From positions 62,001 through 126,000 of the forward strand of contig NDFF03000038.1 in the NCBI GenBank assembly GCA_002150815.3: a DNA stretch of 64,000 nucleotides, in the 5' to 3' direction. Below are positions 46,887 to 58,394 of the stretch, piece after piece; within the stretch, counting starts at the first letter, position 1; every line of letters begins with the position of its first letter. The stretch comes from Grammothele lineata. Lineage: Eukaryota > Basidiomycota > Agaricomycetes > Polyporales > Polyporaceae. A model generated the notes under the pieces. That model saw nothing but the letters and a program-made list of their open reading frames with translations, was not told the DNA's origin and ran no database searches. The position numbers and the translations under genes are program-made.

Positions 46887-46949
46887 GCTAGGGGTGTGGA
46901 GGACAAACAGAGGATGAAACTATAGTACAAATGGACGATATAATCGATC

Positions 46950-47196
46950 TTCTGCCTTACAAAGTGATTGCCTGGTCTGCTATGTCAGATTCCCCTGTCC
47001 CTTCGTCGCCTTCATTGCTCGATGCATCATCGCTTTTATCACTCAACGTATTCAGCATTATGGGCTCCGGCGATGCCACTAAGGCACGGTCGCTGAACAT
47101 TGTTAGGGCATTGTCGTTGGCAGGTGGGGTGACTAGGTCACGCAGTAAGGTCTGCAGTAGGTTTGAGATGACTCTGCATAAAACGTATTCAATCAT
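46950..47196 (-). pseudogene. Short open frame, possible relic exon
   Basis: A minus-strand frame with protein-like composition (LTMFSDRALVASPEPIMLN, then an acidic Ser-rich tail). It is bounded by AT-rich non-coding DNA and has no recognisable family. Confidence 0.25.
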
Positions 47197-47209
47197 ACTT
47201 GCGGTATGA

Positions 47210-47992
47210 CACTACCAGTCACTTCGCTTCAGTCCAATGTCATCCTATCTAGTATTTTAAAAATGGGAACTTTATTCTTCTTGTAAGTTATATAAATGTG
47301 TTAATGCATGCCTATACAAATTCTAAAACTGATGTAAAGGCTCTTCTTTAGCTCAAAACCTCAAAATAAGCAATACACTCTATTAACTTTATTATTTGTA
47401 CCTTTATTTTAACTTAAGGTTATTTGAGATGATGCTTTCTTTCTAACTAAAAATGGGGCTCAAGGCTTAAGTGACAAAAATCCTGTTATCCTCCTTAGCA
47501 TCTTATAGCATAATTTTGACTAGTTTCTCAAATTTCTACTACAGCAGTAAATTGCTCATCAATTTTACTATAGCTATCTTAAATATCACAACTATTTGAC
47601 TTATTAATTTTATCAGCATTATTTTAATATATAATGTAGAAGCCCTTGCTGCCATTCTGAACCGTGGTCATTTCTGTTCATATAAAATAGTATAGGTGCT
47701 GGCTCAAGCTGTTACGCCGAGGCTAGTGTGGGCGCTTATGGGACGTACGTCATGCATGCGCAGTCGAGGGTCGGGGGGTCTGGGTGGACGTACACCAAAA
47801 AGGCGAAGTCGAGCACTGTGGTAGAGAACAAGCGACACAAGGGGGTTCTGTGGGGAGAGAGGCCTCAATTGGAAAAGGAGGTCAAACTGAGGAATGCCCT
47901 CAGAGAGACCCAGGCTATATAGGTACATGCGAGACAATAGTTAGGGGTTGCGCGAAAAAGGGAGAACAATAAAGACTGGGGCGCAAGATGGT
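47210..47992. other. Spacer between direct repeats
   Basis: The left 0.45 kb is extremely AT-rich. From about 47700 the sequence is more GC-rich, with short open frames that show no family resemblance. No gene is supported. Confidence 0.3.
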
Positions 47993-48127
47993 GACTCAGG
48001 ATGAGTCATGATGAGTTGTACATATAATGGCGGTGTTGAACCGCCGCTGGACTGAATGGTATAGAGGTTATGCTCAGTGAGAAACAGGAAAGGGAAAAGA
48101 AAATACTGGGCTGGAATGTTGTAAAAC
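47993..48127 (+). repeat. Direct repeat B (copy of 46198-46335)
   Basis: Shares GACTCAGGATGAGTCATGATG, GGCGGTGTTGAACC and GAGAAACAGGAAAGGGAAAA with the block at 46198, in the same orientation, at roughly 85 percent identity by eye. Confidence 0.5.
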
Positions 48128-49312
48128 AAGCAGTATTTGTAGCTCTGCACCATATTTCTTTAAATCTATAACTTAGACCTAGCTTCTACAATAGAATTAA
48201 GGACTAATTATATTTCTAGCAGCATCCCATATTGTAATAATAAATACATACTTGAACCTAAAATTGTTGATTTTTGGTTTTTTTTGGCCTATTTGTGCCA
48301 CTTTAGATTGCAGCAGTCTCACATCTTCTTTCACACATAATTTATATTTGAGATTTTCTAAGGCTGTTTTCAATTTAGCATTTTTTGGTGTCTTTGTCTT
48401 TTGCCTCATATTTTCATGCAAATATATAACAGTGGTAAATTGATGCTACAGAGCCTTGCTTATAGACCTCATTTAATTTTCATGACTTGCAGTGCAGTGA
48501 ATCATTCTAACTATAGTGTGGCTATAGAAACATTCAAAATTGATGTGGTGGCCATGGTAGTTGTGGTAAATGTGTCTATGCCCACTGATATAATGTCACC
48601 ATTGCTATAAATGTAAGTTATATTCACATGCACTTGGCACCATATGTCTGCTAAACTGCACCTGCCAGATAATAAGGACATTAGAAAAGATGAGGCAATG
48701 GTGAGGTCCTGCAAGAATGAAATATAGAATATAGATTAGATATTGTTAGTAATGGTATAATAATAGATATGAGTAAGTTAGAATCTCACCTTTGTTTTGT
48801 ACAATATGACTCAAATGCTTGAAATGCAAAGTGGGGGCTAAATTACAGTACTAGAAATGTAAAGAAAGGTAGGGCAATAGTGATGGCCCTGTGTAGATGT
48901 GATGCAGCAAAGTATAATACAGGCAAACAAAGGCTGTGGTGGTAATATATAAGAAGGCAATCAAACTAAAACATATCTAGAAGTTGCATGCACATTTTGT
49001 GTATGATACTATATCTCTACTGCAGGCTGATGTAAGGCTTGCCCACAGCTTGCCCCTCCATCCTTTAATATGGTGTGGAGCTTATATGTTATATATGCAA
49101 TTTCATGCCATAAATTAGAGCATAGAAAAAGGCATCTGTGAAAAATAGCAGGCATGCAATAATGCATTATGACTCACAGCCTCACTTGCACGTTCCACAC
49201 ACCTTGATAGCTACAATATGCCCCCATATTTTAATATTTACCAGGTATTTGTGCAATGTAACACAAAGGTGGATATGATTGTGGTGATGAAATAGGATTA
49301 AAAGCCGGAGTT
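48128..49312. other. AT-rich region without recognised gene
   Basis: Very AT-rich, stop-dense in all frames. It may contain older repeat debris, but no partner was identified. Confidence 0.3.
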
Positions 49313-51222
49313 ACAATTTATAAGGAACAGATAATTGTTCTTTATGGGTGAGCCATTCCTGCCATTTGTATCATGCAAAATGCGACTCAGCTTGAATCTC
49401 AGAAAGGCACCAGTAAGCACAGCCACTAATGGCAATACGAAAGTTACTTACTATTTAGAGCGGAGATTGAAAATCCATGGGGTTAGGGTTGCATATTAGC
49501 GCTCACATTTGAACATGTGACTTTCTCACTTAGATTCAGCGCTTATTCTGCGTCATCTAGATGCACTTGTTGCCATCCACCCCTTAAACATTATCACACC
49601 TATGGGGACCTGACTACAACTTGTTATACACTTTAAATAACACCTATATGCATCAACACCATGTCAATAAGTGCACTAATTATGGCTGCATAGCACTTCA
49701 CCCTACAAGCACCCTTATAGTAGTGTACTAATGGGCACCACACTAATGTCTATTCTGTGTCATCCAAAAGTTTGGTGCGCCATCCACCCCTAAGGCATTT
49801 TCATAGCATGGGACACTATACTGTCCTATAATAAGCCCTTCAAATGACGTCTATATGCCTCAACACCAGGTGGGTAGCTTCATTTGTTATAGTGCTACAA
49901 CATTTGAGCTATTAACACCTTACCAAACTGTGTACATATTAATGTTCTATGTGTTATGTTTGGTGCTGTAAATGAAAGTATTTCAGCACATCACCATAAT
50001 ATAGCCATGGCTGAATGTGACCTGTAGCACTTTGAATCATGCTAATCAAGCAAGTATTGAGAGAGATATTAGCAAAATAAGGCTGCTATATGTAAAGTAG
50101 CAGTCTGCAGTGCATTATCTAGATGTTCAAGCATTTATATACTAAGAGGATGGTATCTTGTAATATCAGAAACATCATTGCCTGATAGAGCTTCATTTAA
50201 GCTGCATAATGCACTTGAAATGATGTTGATTGGTTGAGATTTGGGGGAGATACAGCTAAAATACTAATTAAAGACTATGAAGATCCATTGTTAATGGAAC
50301 AGGATTGAGTGCTAATAAACGCAAATTAAGCGCCCATGAGGGCTCCAATTTGGATGATTACAGAGGATTCAGAATCGTCCCAATTTGGGGTCCTGAAAGG
50401 CACCTAAAAAGCGTCCAAAAATGCGATAAGCACTTATAAGTACATCCAAGTGGATCCTGTGCCATCCAGCCCATGAATAGTGCAGTTTTGATGCTAGTTA
50501 GGCACTTAAAATTGGTGTGGGATCGCATAGCCTCTAGCTTATTGTCACAACTTGAGTCATGTGATTTGGTCAAGATTTGGCTGAGATATTAACATCTGAG
50601 CTCTTAAAATGCACCTTTTTAGGCTTTTTAGGCACTTTTATTCAAATTCAGCTAAACTCAGATGCCCAAATCAATCAGGCTGTATCCCTACAATGGCTTG
50701 AGCAAAGTAGGACATACTATATATTATCAGAAAGCTACAGATGAGGAAAACACAATGCTGTACATTGTAGAGCATGATAACCTCTATACAACATGGTATC
50801 AAGGCAATAAGTGGGAGATATTTGTAAGTGAAGTAGCTAGTGTTGCATAGGAGCTAGGGCACTATGTGGTAAATAGAGAGGCCAAAATATAAGTATTCTA
50901 CTGCCCTATGCATGAATGGGTATGCTATATGGTCTACAAGGTAACTACCATTCAATATGCACTATGCAATAGTGTGCTATATATTTAATATTAGTTAGCA
51001 GCAAACTATATATAAAGCAAATGCAATAGGCTGAATGTGTGCAAGAGACAAGAACTATGGGGGAGGCCAGAGCAGCAAGTGATGATATAGGGCAAAGGTA
51101 TAACCAGCAGCCAATTAAATGATATAGAGTAAGGAGCTGTCTTTTGAGGTTCTTTAACAGCACTAGGTGAGTGTCTACAGCATGTATGCTAGCAGTTTAT
51201 GGGATGGCTTTTATATGTTCAC
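49313..51222 (-). mobile_element. Non-coding TIR repeat, copy C (reverse, truncated)
   Basis: Read on the plus strand it opens with the terminal repeat ACAATTTATAAGGAAC (49313-49328) and then runs as the reverse complement of copies A and B: the GGGGTTAGGGTT motif near 49480, the stretch with AGATGAGGAAAACACAATG near 50735, and the CAAGAGACAAGAAC segment near 51045. It breaks off near 51222 where copy D begins, so the second terminal repeat is lost. Its central palindrome-like segment is at about 50350-50390. It has no open frame of note. Confidence 0.65.
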
Positions 51223-53556
51223 TTGGGGGGAGTGGGCCATTGCTGGCAGCTACAATTAATGAGGAATAGCAAAGAAGTATATTTTGCTATCACATCATTA
51301 TTGGAAGGTACATAGCATACAATTTACACTACAGTTTTCATTTTGTATAAATCTTGTATATTATATCTATCTGAATCCTCTATTTACATTTGCCATCAAC
51401 ATGGAAACTTTTATCTCACACCTCTGCCTTAACAATGCACACTGCATGTTAGCTTGGATAATAATTTTTAGGCTGTCAGCTTACTACTCCTAATTTTACT
51501 CCATCAAATGTTGCTATCAAATCTTAAAACATGCACCATTCCATTCCCCTGAATTTTACCTTTTTAACGGTATATAATATGCCCTACTTTGCCTCAAGTA
51601 TCATGAAGATATAGCTCATATAACATATGCCGAACCATATGTCACAACATGTGTCTTGCCATGCAGATGCTATGCAAAAGCCATGTGGCACATCTTGAGC
51701 TTAATCTCCCATTCAAACTATAAAGTATAACTTTAAATGCCTGACTAGGACCTATTAGAGTTGAAGAGCTTAAGCTTACGCTGAAAGCATCAAATGAGCG
51801 CCCAAATAGCAGCAAAGTGTGACAATGTGACTGCCTGGTCACTAGTAACTGCCTATCACTAATGCAGAATGGAGGATGCCAAAACAGAGGTGTGTGAATA
51901 ACTCTGTCAGTTCTGCTTCAAATGACATCATTAAGGGCTCATTCAAGAGCCTAGAATTACGCGCATTTGATGGCTGACTAAGTGCCCAGATTAACGTCCA
52001 TCTTTGGGATGGATTGATCAGAGAGAGTTTGAATGTATCGTATTAAAAGGAGGCTGTTAGACAAAGTTGCAATTTTGTTTGCCCCATAACTCTATCAGTT
52101 TTGGTCCAAATGACATCATTCAAGTTGCGTCAGGTGCGTCAGAAGCAGGACTATCGAATTGTAAAAGGGCGCCCGCGATTCTCTCATATATTCAGCCCCA
52201 AACGGGCGCTTTTTTGCGCTAAAGCGCTTGCTCACTTTTGCAGGCAGTGCTCCACGGCGCGTCTCTGCGCGTCATTTTCTGCAGTACGACGACGCGCCGT
52301 GGAGCACCCCTGGCCAGAGTTAGCAGGCACCTTGGAGCTAAATAACGCCCAAATCGGCCCATAAATGCGCCCAGAAGAGCTGTTTTACTGTCAAAACTTG
52401 ATTAAAATGCGCAATTATGAAGATATTTTTGTATCTCCTTCAAATCTGCATTAAATCACATGATCTCAGAAGCGCCTGATAGCCCGAGATAATCCCTATC
52501 TTATCTGCCCTTAGGCGCCAACAACACATAAGCTCATTGTGCCACAACAGCCGCTTCATTCCAGTCACTCTGCTGTGACTACTGTCACTTAGAGTGACTT
52601 GTAGTGACAAAACTTGACATACACCTAGCTCACCCAGTTCTGCACGGGATTGCATGAGTGGGGGCTCAATAGAAAGCCATTGCATAGGGCTATTTATGTG
52701 TAACATTCGCCTTTTGATCACATCAGTCAGTGGGTCCCTATCAGGCAATACATGGACGTATAGCTATTAGAGGGCTGCCATATGTCAAGATTCCTATAGC
52801 TCGGTAACTAGACTACTTATGAACATGGTTGAAGTGCATACAGTCATCATTTGAACTCTATATTCACATGACATACACTCCCTCCATCAGTGATGTCATC
52901 TTGATGATGGATTGCTTGAAGATATTTTGGATGACGCACATAAGCACTGGTGAGTGTAACATGCTTGTGTGACAGCTAGCTAATGCAGCTATACAGACAA
53001 TATAAGAGTCAATGAAACACTTGATAGAAGGCCTTATAGGGTGTTGTAATCACACCCTTGCTGCTTTAGATCAGCAATGTGTATTTAGCACCTAATATCA
53101 ATGCGCTGCAAAGCGTGCTTCAATGTCACAACTATTATAACTCAGTCACTATTGGACTTACAGACAGGGTAAAGGTCTATATAGTCATTATTTCAATGCT
53201 ATAAATAGATGGGGTAAGCTCCCCTTCCCTCCGATGTCAACTTGATGATAGATGGCTTCAATAACTTTTAGATGACGCATTTAAGCGCTCTGTGCAGGCC
53301 AAGGGTGAGCCCTAGCACCGTGCAGGCTAAGGAAGTCACGTGCTGAAATGTGAGCGCTAACACTCAACCCTAACCCTGTGCAATTTCAATCTCCGCTCCA
53401 ATGAGTAATTAAATCTTATAGTGGGATCAGTGGCTGTGCTTACCAGCGCCTTTCTGAGTTTAGGCTGAGTCTAAAGCGGGTGACACTAAGCGTGTCACAA
53501 ATGGCACAGATGGCACGCCTATAAAAAATGATTATTTGTTCCTCATTAATTGTAAA
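51223..53556 (+). mobile_element. Non-coding TIR repeat, copy D
   Basis: The left terminal repeat ACAATTAATGAGGAAT is at 51252-51267 and the right one GTTCCTCATTAATTGT at 53538-53553. They are mirror images except for one base. The left end is preceded by the same GGGCCAT(G/T)GCTGGCA leader seen in copies A and B. The interior is 2.3 kb and non-coding, with a 17-bp stem hairpin at 52247-52307 and a CAACCCTAACCCTG motif at about 53368. It abuts truncated copy C on its left. Confidence 0.7.
52247..52307. repeat. Hairpin of copy D
   Basis: The arms GTGCTCCACGGCGCGTC (52247-52263) and its exact reverse complement (52291-52307) enclose a 27-nt loop. The stem is GC-rich inside AT-rich surroundings and its sequence differs from the hairpins of copies A and B. 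Confidence 0.9.
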
Positions 53557-53884
53557 TAGGCCTTTTTGCACTTTTTGGGCGCTTTTTGTTTTCAAACTCA
53601 GATGTCTAAATCATTCTGGCTGTATCTTTGCAACAACTTAACCAAAGTGGGATATATTATATATTACCAGAAAGCTACAGATGAGGAGAACATAATAGTG
53701 CATACTGTGAAACATAAAAATGACTGTCTCACATTCAGTGAAGGCAACAAGTTAGATACATATGTAAGGGAAGCAGTTGGTGTTGTATGAAAGCTAATGC
53801 ACTATACCATAAATGGAGAGGTTAGAATATGAGTAATTTACTGCTTCATGCAGGGGTAGGTATGCTCTATCCTCTGCAAAGTAA
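53557..53884 (-). mobile_element. Non-coding TIR repeat, fragment E
   Basis: This is a reverse-oriented fragment matching about 54390-54700 of copy A (the stretch with CAGAAAGCTACAGATGAGGA near 53670 and the AGTAATTTACTGC segment near 53835). It stops at GCAAAGTAA exactly where copy A begins, so copy A inserted into it. Confidence 0.65.
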
Positions 53885-56010
53885 CTTGGTGGGAGAGGGC
53901 CATGGCTGGCAAGCACGATTTATAAGGAACAGAAGTTACTTAGCTGAGATTGACGTTACTGTATACTGCTCATGCAAATTTATATGAAATGAGTAAACTA
54001 TTGTAGTTCCTTTCTGCTTTCTTAAATGCATGATATACTCACTTACACCCCTAGAACTGAACATATCAAAGCCACCCCATGTAGTGTTAGTATACATGCT
54101 ATCAACACTTATGATGTATAGCATGTTGTATTAACTCTCATTATTACTTACCCAGCACCATTAGGAAACCTCATTCAGCAGGGCTTGGCTCTATTTATCT
54201 ATTTGGCTGCTTATGAGCTTACTTAAGTACCCTTGCCCTACATCATTACTTACTGCACTGGCCTGCCCCTCCACTGTTGTCTCTTGCACACAGATTCAGC
54301 CTATTGCATTCACTTTATGTATAGTTTGTTGCTAACAAATGTCAAACACATAGCACACCATTGCATACTGCATATTGGATGGCAGCTACTTTGTAGAGCA
54401 TAAAGCATACCCACCCCTGCATGGAGCAGTAAATTACTCATAATCTAACCTCTTAATTGATTGCATAGTGCTTTAGCTTCTATACAACATCAACTGCTTC
54501 ACTAACATATGTGTTCAACTTGTTGCCTTCATTGCATATTATATAGACCCTATAAGGCATTACAATATGCACCGTTGTATTTTCCTCATCTGTAGCTTTC
54601 CGGTGATATATAATATGTCCCACTTTGGTTGAGTTGTTGGAGAGCTACAGCCTGATTGATTTGGGCATCTGAGTTTGGCTGAGTTTGAAAAAAAGCGCCC
54701 AAAAAGCGCAAAAACAGCCATCCTGAGAGCTCAGATGTTGATATCTCAGCCAAATCTTAATCAAATCACATGATTCAAGCTGTGTTAGGAAGCTAGAGGC
54801 TGTGCGATCCCACACCCATTTTAAGCGCCTGATTAGCATCAAAATTGCGTCATTTATGGGCTGGATGGCACTGGATGGACTTAGATGACCTTCTAGCGCT
54901 TATATAACTTTTGGATGTCTATTTTCTGCCCATATCAGGAGCCCATCTCCCGTTGCGGGAGATCCACGCTCAATATAGGCAGAAAATAGACGCCGAAAAT
55001 GGGCGTTTAAATGCTTTATTACTAGTAGTTTACCTTGGTTGTATTCAAATGAGTGTTTTGGCTGTATCTCCCTCAGTTTTGAAGATAATCACATGATTCA
55101 AGTTGTGTCATAGAGCTGCAGATGACCCCTTTCAGCCTAATATTGTCACCTAATTATCACTTGCTGTATTTGGCTGGCATTGATGTATCAGCAACTAAAT
55201 CACACCCTTGACTGGTATTTATAGTATATAGCAAACTTATTCTGCTCATATCTCCCTTAATACTTGCTTGATTGACATGATTCAAAGTGTGACAGGTCAT
55301 ATTCAGCTATGCCTATATGCTGGTAAAGCACTACAGTAGGTGAATTCACAGTACCAAGCATAGACCATAGAATATATACGTGCATGCAGTTTGGCAGGGT
55401 GCTACTAGGTCAAATGTTATAGCAGTATAACAAGTGCAGTTATTGACCTGGTGTTGATGCATGTAGGGGTCATTTGAAGTGCTTATAAAGGGCCAGCTTA
55501 GTCCCCCATGCTATGGGAATGCCTTAGGGGTGGATGGCATCAAGTACTTTTGGATGACGCAGATAGGCACTGGTATGGTGCGCATTGGTGCACTATTATA
55601 AGGGTGCTTGCAGGGTGAAGTGCTATGCAGCCATTACCAGTGCAGTTATTAACATGGTGTTGATGCATATAAGGGTCATTTGAAGTGTATAACAAGTTGT
55701 AGTTGAAGCCCCCTAGGTGTGATGGTGTATAAGGGGTGGATGGCAGCAGGTGCATTTGGGTGACGCAAAGTAAGCGCTGAAGCCAAGTGAGAAAGGCACG
55801 TGACTTTGCATGCGCGCCAAAATGTTGAGAAACCCTAACCCCATGGATTTTTAATCTCCGCTCCAAATAGTAAGTAACTTTTATATTGCCATCAGTGGCT
55901 GTGCTTACTAGCACCTTTCTGAGATTCAAGCTGAGTCGCATTTTGCGTCACACAAATGGCAGGAATGGCTCACCCATAAAAAACGATTATTCGTTCCTTA
56001 TAAATCGTAA
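53885..56010 (+). mobile_element. Non-coding TIR repeat, copy A (full length)
   Basis: It starts with a short leader TTGGTGGGAGAGGGCCATGG followed by the terminal repeat ACGATTTATAAGGAAC (53915-53930) and ends with its exact reverse complement at 55993-56008. The distance between outer TIR ends is 2,094 bp, nearly the same as copy B. The interior is AT-rich and non-coding, with direct repeats of ATCACATGATTCAAG on both sides of a central hairpin (54917-54991), and a telomere-like AAACCCTAACCCC near the right end. No transposase is present, so mobilisation would need a partner element. A class II non-autonomous element is the best guess. Confidence 0.75.
54917..54991. repeat. Hairpin of copy A
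   Basis: The outer arms GTCTATTTTCTGCC (54917-54930) and its exact complement (54978-54991) enclose a second inner stem ATCTCCCG/CGGGAGAT with a 3-nt loop. The middle is imperfectly paired. Confidence 0.85.
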
Positions 56011-56290
56011 TTTGTGACTATGTGATGTGACTAAGGTGATAGGGTAACGGACGTGACGCTGTGCCTAATAGGCGCTACAATACGCCCATGATCTTCAACC
56101 GAATACTGTAAACTATTAAGACCGCTAAAGCAGCTTAACGCTGGCCAGGAGCTCAAAAGAGCACCTGCAACTAGAGATGTGTCAGCTTAATGTATGACAC
56201 ACAAAATAGGAAGACATACAATGAGGTGCAACCAAAGCAAGCGCAGAAAAATGATATAAGACTGATTGTTGGTCGGTCGGGCCCACAACC
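56011..56290. other. Spacer between copy A and coding relic
   Basis: No gene is visible. Composition rises towards the GC-richer relic that follows. Confidence 0.3.
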
Positions 56291-57183
56291 ATGCACCCTC
56301 TCTCCCATCACCATCCAGTGCACATCTATATTCAGATGGTCCAGGGGCAGACCTTGAAAGGGCCATCCTTAACCCCCAATGGAACCCTAGATGATGCGAT
56401 ATACTACAACGCACCGATACCTGCTGCAAGACCCCTGCGAGTCGGCTTACTCATTTATTTATTTGCCCTGATCCCTCTCTGTCTACCCCCACTCAGAGCC
56501 CCTGGCCCTGCAAAGCCCTATGAGACTGACGATCTAGAGATTGAAGGGATTTTAAAGAAAGTCCTGGCTGTTAATGAAGGAGGTGCCTCCTTTCTCCTCT
56601 GCAACTAGGGGAGATCCCAGATGCGGCACGTGGTCATTTGAGCTCTGCATACCCCCAGCTTTATGGTCTGCTTATCCGAACAAGACATGAAGCGCTGGGG
56701 TACTGCTCACACATGCACCACACCGCTTTTGGTCAAACTAGATGCACACATCCTTTTCCCACCACTCTGCTATATTCCCAGGCACAAAGACCGCCCCTGG
56801 TGGGATGACTCTCACTCCACGCTCACGTACACGTACGAAACTCCCCCCCCCCCATTCTCCTACCTGGCCACACCTCCTCTACCTCATCCACCCCATTTTT
56901 CATACCCTAACGAAACTGCACGAACATGCACACAGCCGTGCAAAAGGCCCCACCCACCTGAAGGACACTCCCACCCTCAATGGCAACGCATCATACGCAG
57001 TCGCTTAAGCCTGATGCTCGAGCCGCACCCACACACCTCCCCTTTGTCCTCCAATTCGCCCTATGCCTACCCCCCTTGATGTTTATGTATATGTATGAAC
57101 CCTTCCCATATCCATCTAATACAAGTACCAATAGCGTAGAGGAACCAAATGAGAGAGACCCCCTAGGTAACGCACGCGCATAG
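56291..57183 (+). pseudogene. Decayed coding region of unknown element
   Basis: This GC-richer block has open frames with protein-like composition. The frame from 56291 continues past TAG at 56606-56608 and TGA at 56639-56641 into 56663-57079, so the stops look like C-to-T changes of CAG and CGA. A second stretch in another frame (56980-57183) ends in STNSVEEPNERDPLGNARA. I do not recognise the protein. It may be the 5' part of the relic at 57578-61260, or a separate gene. Confidence 0.35.
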
Positions 57184-57577
57184 CCTGAAAGGAATTGGAA
57201 ACACCGCCCTACTCCCAATAATGATTAGCTACTGACAGCTCGGGTACCAAATTTGTTCGTGTTTGGCTAAGCTACCTGCTGTATAGGTGCAGCAACAAAG
57301 CACCTACACGGCCAATGTCAGCAATTGTTTGAGCTAACTCGTGGCAAATCAGCGGTTTACAACCGGCGTTAACCTCTCCTTTGCGAGCGGCCTCGACCTA
57401 AAGCATGACAATGAGACACCGACACCTGTAAGCTAGTCATACTGCGTGCGCAAGCTCGTCTAGCTGACTTGTGCACGACCCACAGAAATTGCCAGCCGAT
57501 GCGCGAGAAACTCACCTAAGAAACTGGCCAAAGAGGTTATAAGCCACCATGAAGCCCCCTACAGCTCAACACCTCCA
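57184..57577. other. Spacer between coding relics
   Basis: No convincing coding frame. It may be intron or 5' flank of the relic that follows. Confidence 0.3.
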
Positions 57578-58394
57578 ATGTCTCCTCGCAATGTCTCCCC
57601 CACTGATTTTATCAACAACTACGCTGAATGGCTCCTAAATGCCGCTCTCAATGAGTCCGTGCACCTGCGCTCCGTCCCAGCAGGCACTCGCACCTCCCGG
57701 TATGCCCGGCGCACCTTACCACCATCCACTTTTGATGCGTATGATTCTGAAAATCCGTTTAGCGACAATGCCCCTCCCTCCTCAGACATTAAGCCCATGC
57801 TCTTTGCCCTGCGTGCTGTCCCCTCGAATCCTGCTACTCGCCGGGAGATGAACATCGACAGCCCGTACCCGACCTCTGCCCTCGACACACTAATGCCTGC
57901 CTCGAAGGCCTCGGAGGGTACTGTCACTCGAGGACGCGTGAGCATTAGGTTGTCCCCTGGATCTCCTGGGTCCCGTACCCTCTCTGAACTGCCTGCGGCA
58001 GTGGCCAACAAGGAGAACATCCCTCCTAGTATATATCCCTAGACTGCCCTCAACCTGCCCTTACTAACAAGCTTTAAGTCTAACACAGAGGCGATGGACC
58101 TTGTCGAGGACCCAGTGAGGGCCTCTAAGAGGAAGAGGAGCTCGTCCTCCCCTCCGAGCTCTCTGCTGCGAGCCCGCCTGAGTGAAGCCGAGGCGAAGAA
58201 CAACATGCTGGCACTGCCGGCTGCCACCTTCGAGAAGCTCGAGGCCATCAGCAACCGTGTTGAAGGGACCCCCACGGCACGCAGCCCCCCCACTCGTGGA
58301 CGCACCCAGCTCAATGGCATGACACCCCTGCATGTCAAGCAAGACTTGTTCATGCCTAATGCGATGCCTGCCGCCCCATCCCTCCCTCTCATCT

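Noticed and set aside
46655..46930. Hydrophobic minus-strand open frame (Tyr/Cys/Ile-rich)
   Set aside because: It arises from the GGACAATAG repeat array read backwards, not from a membrane protein.
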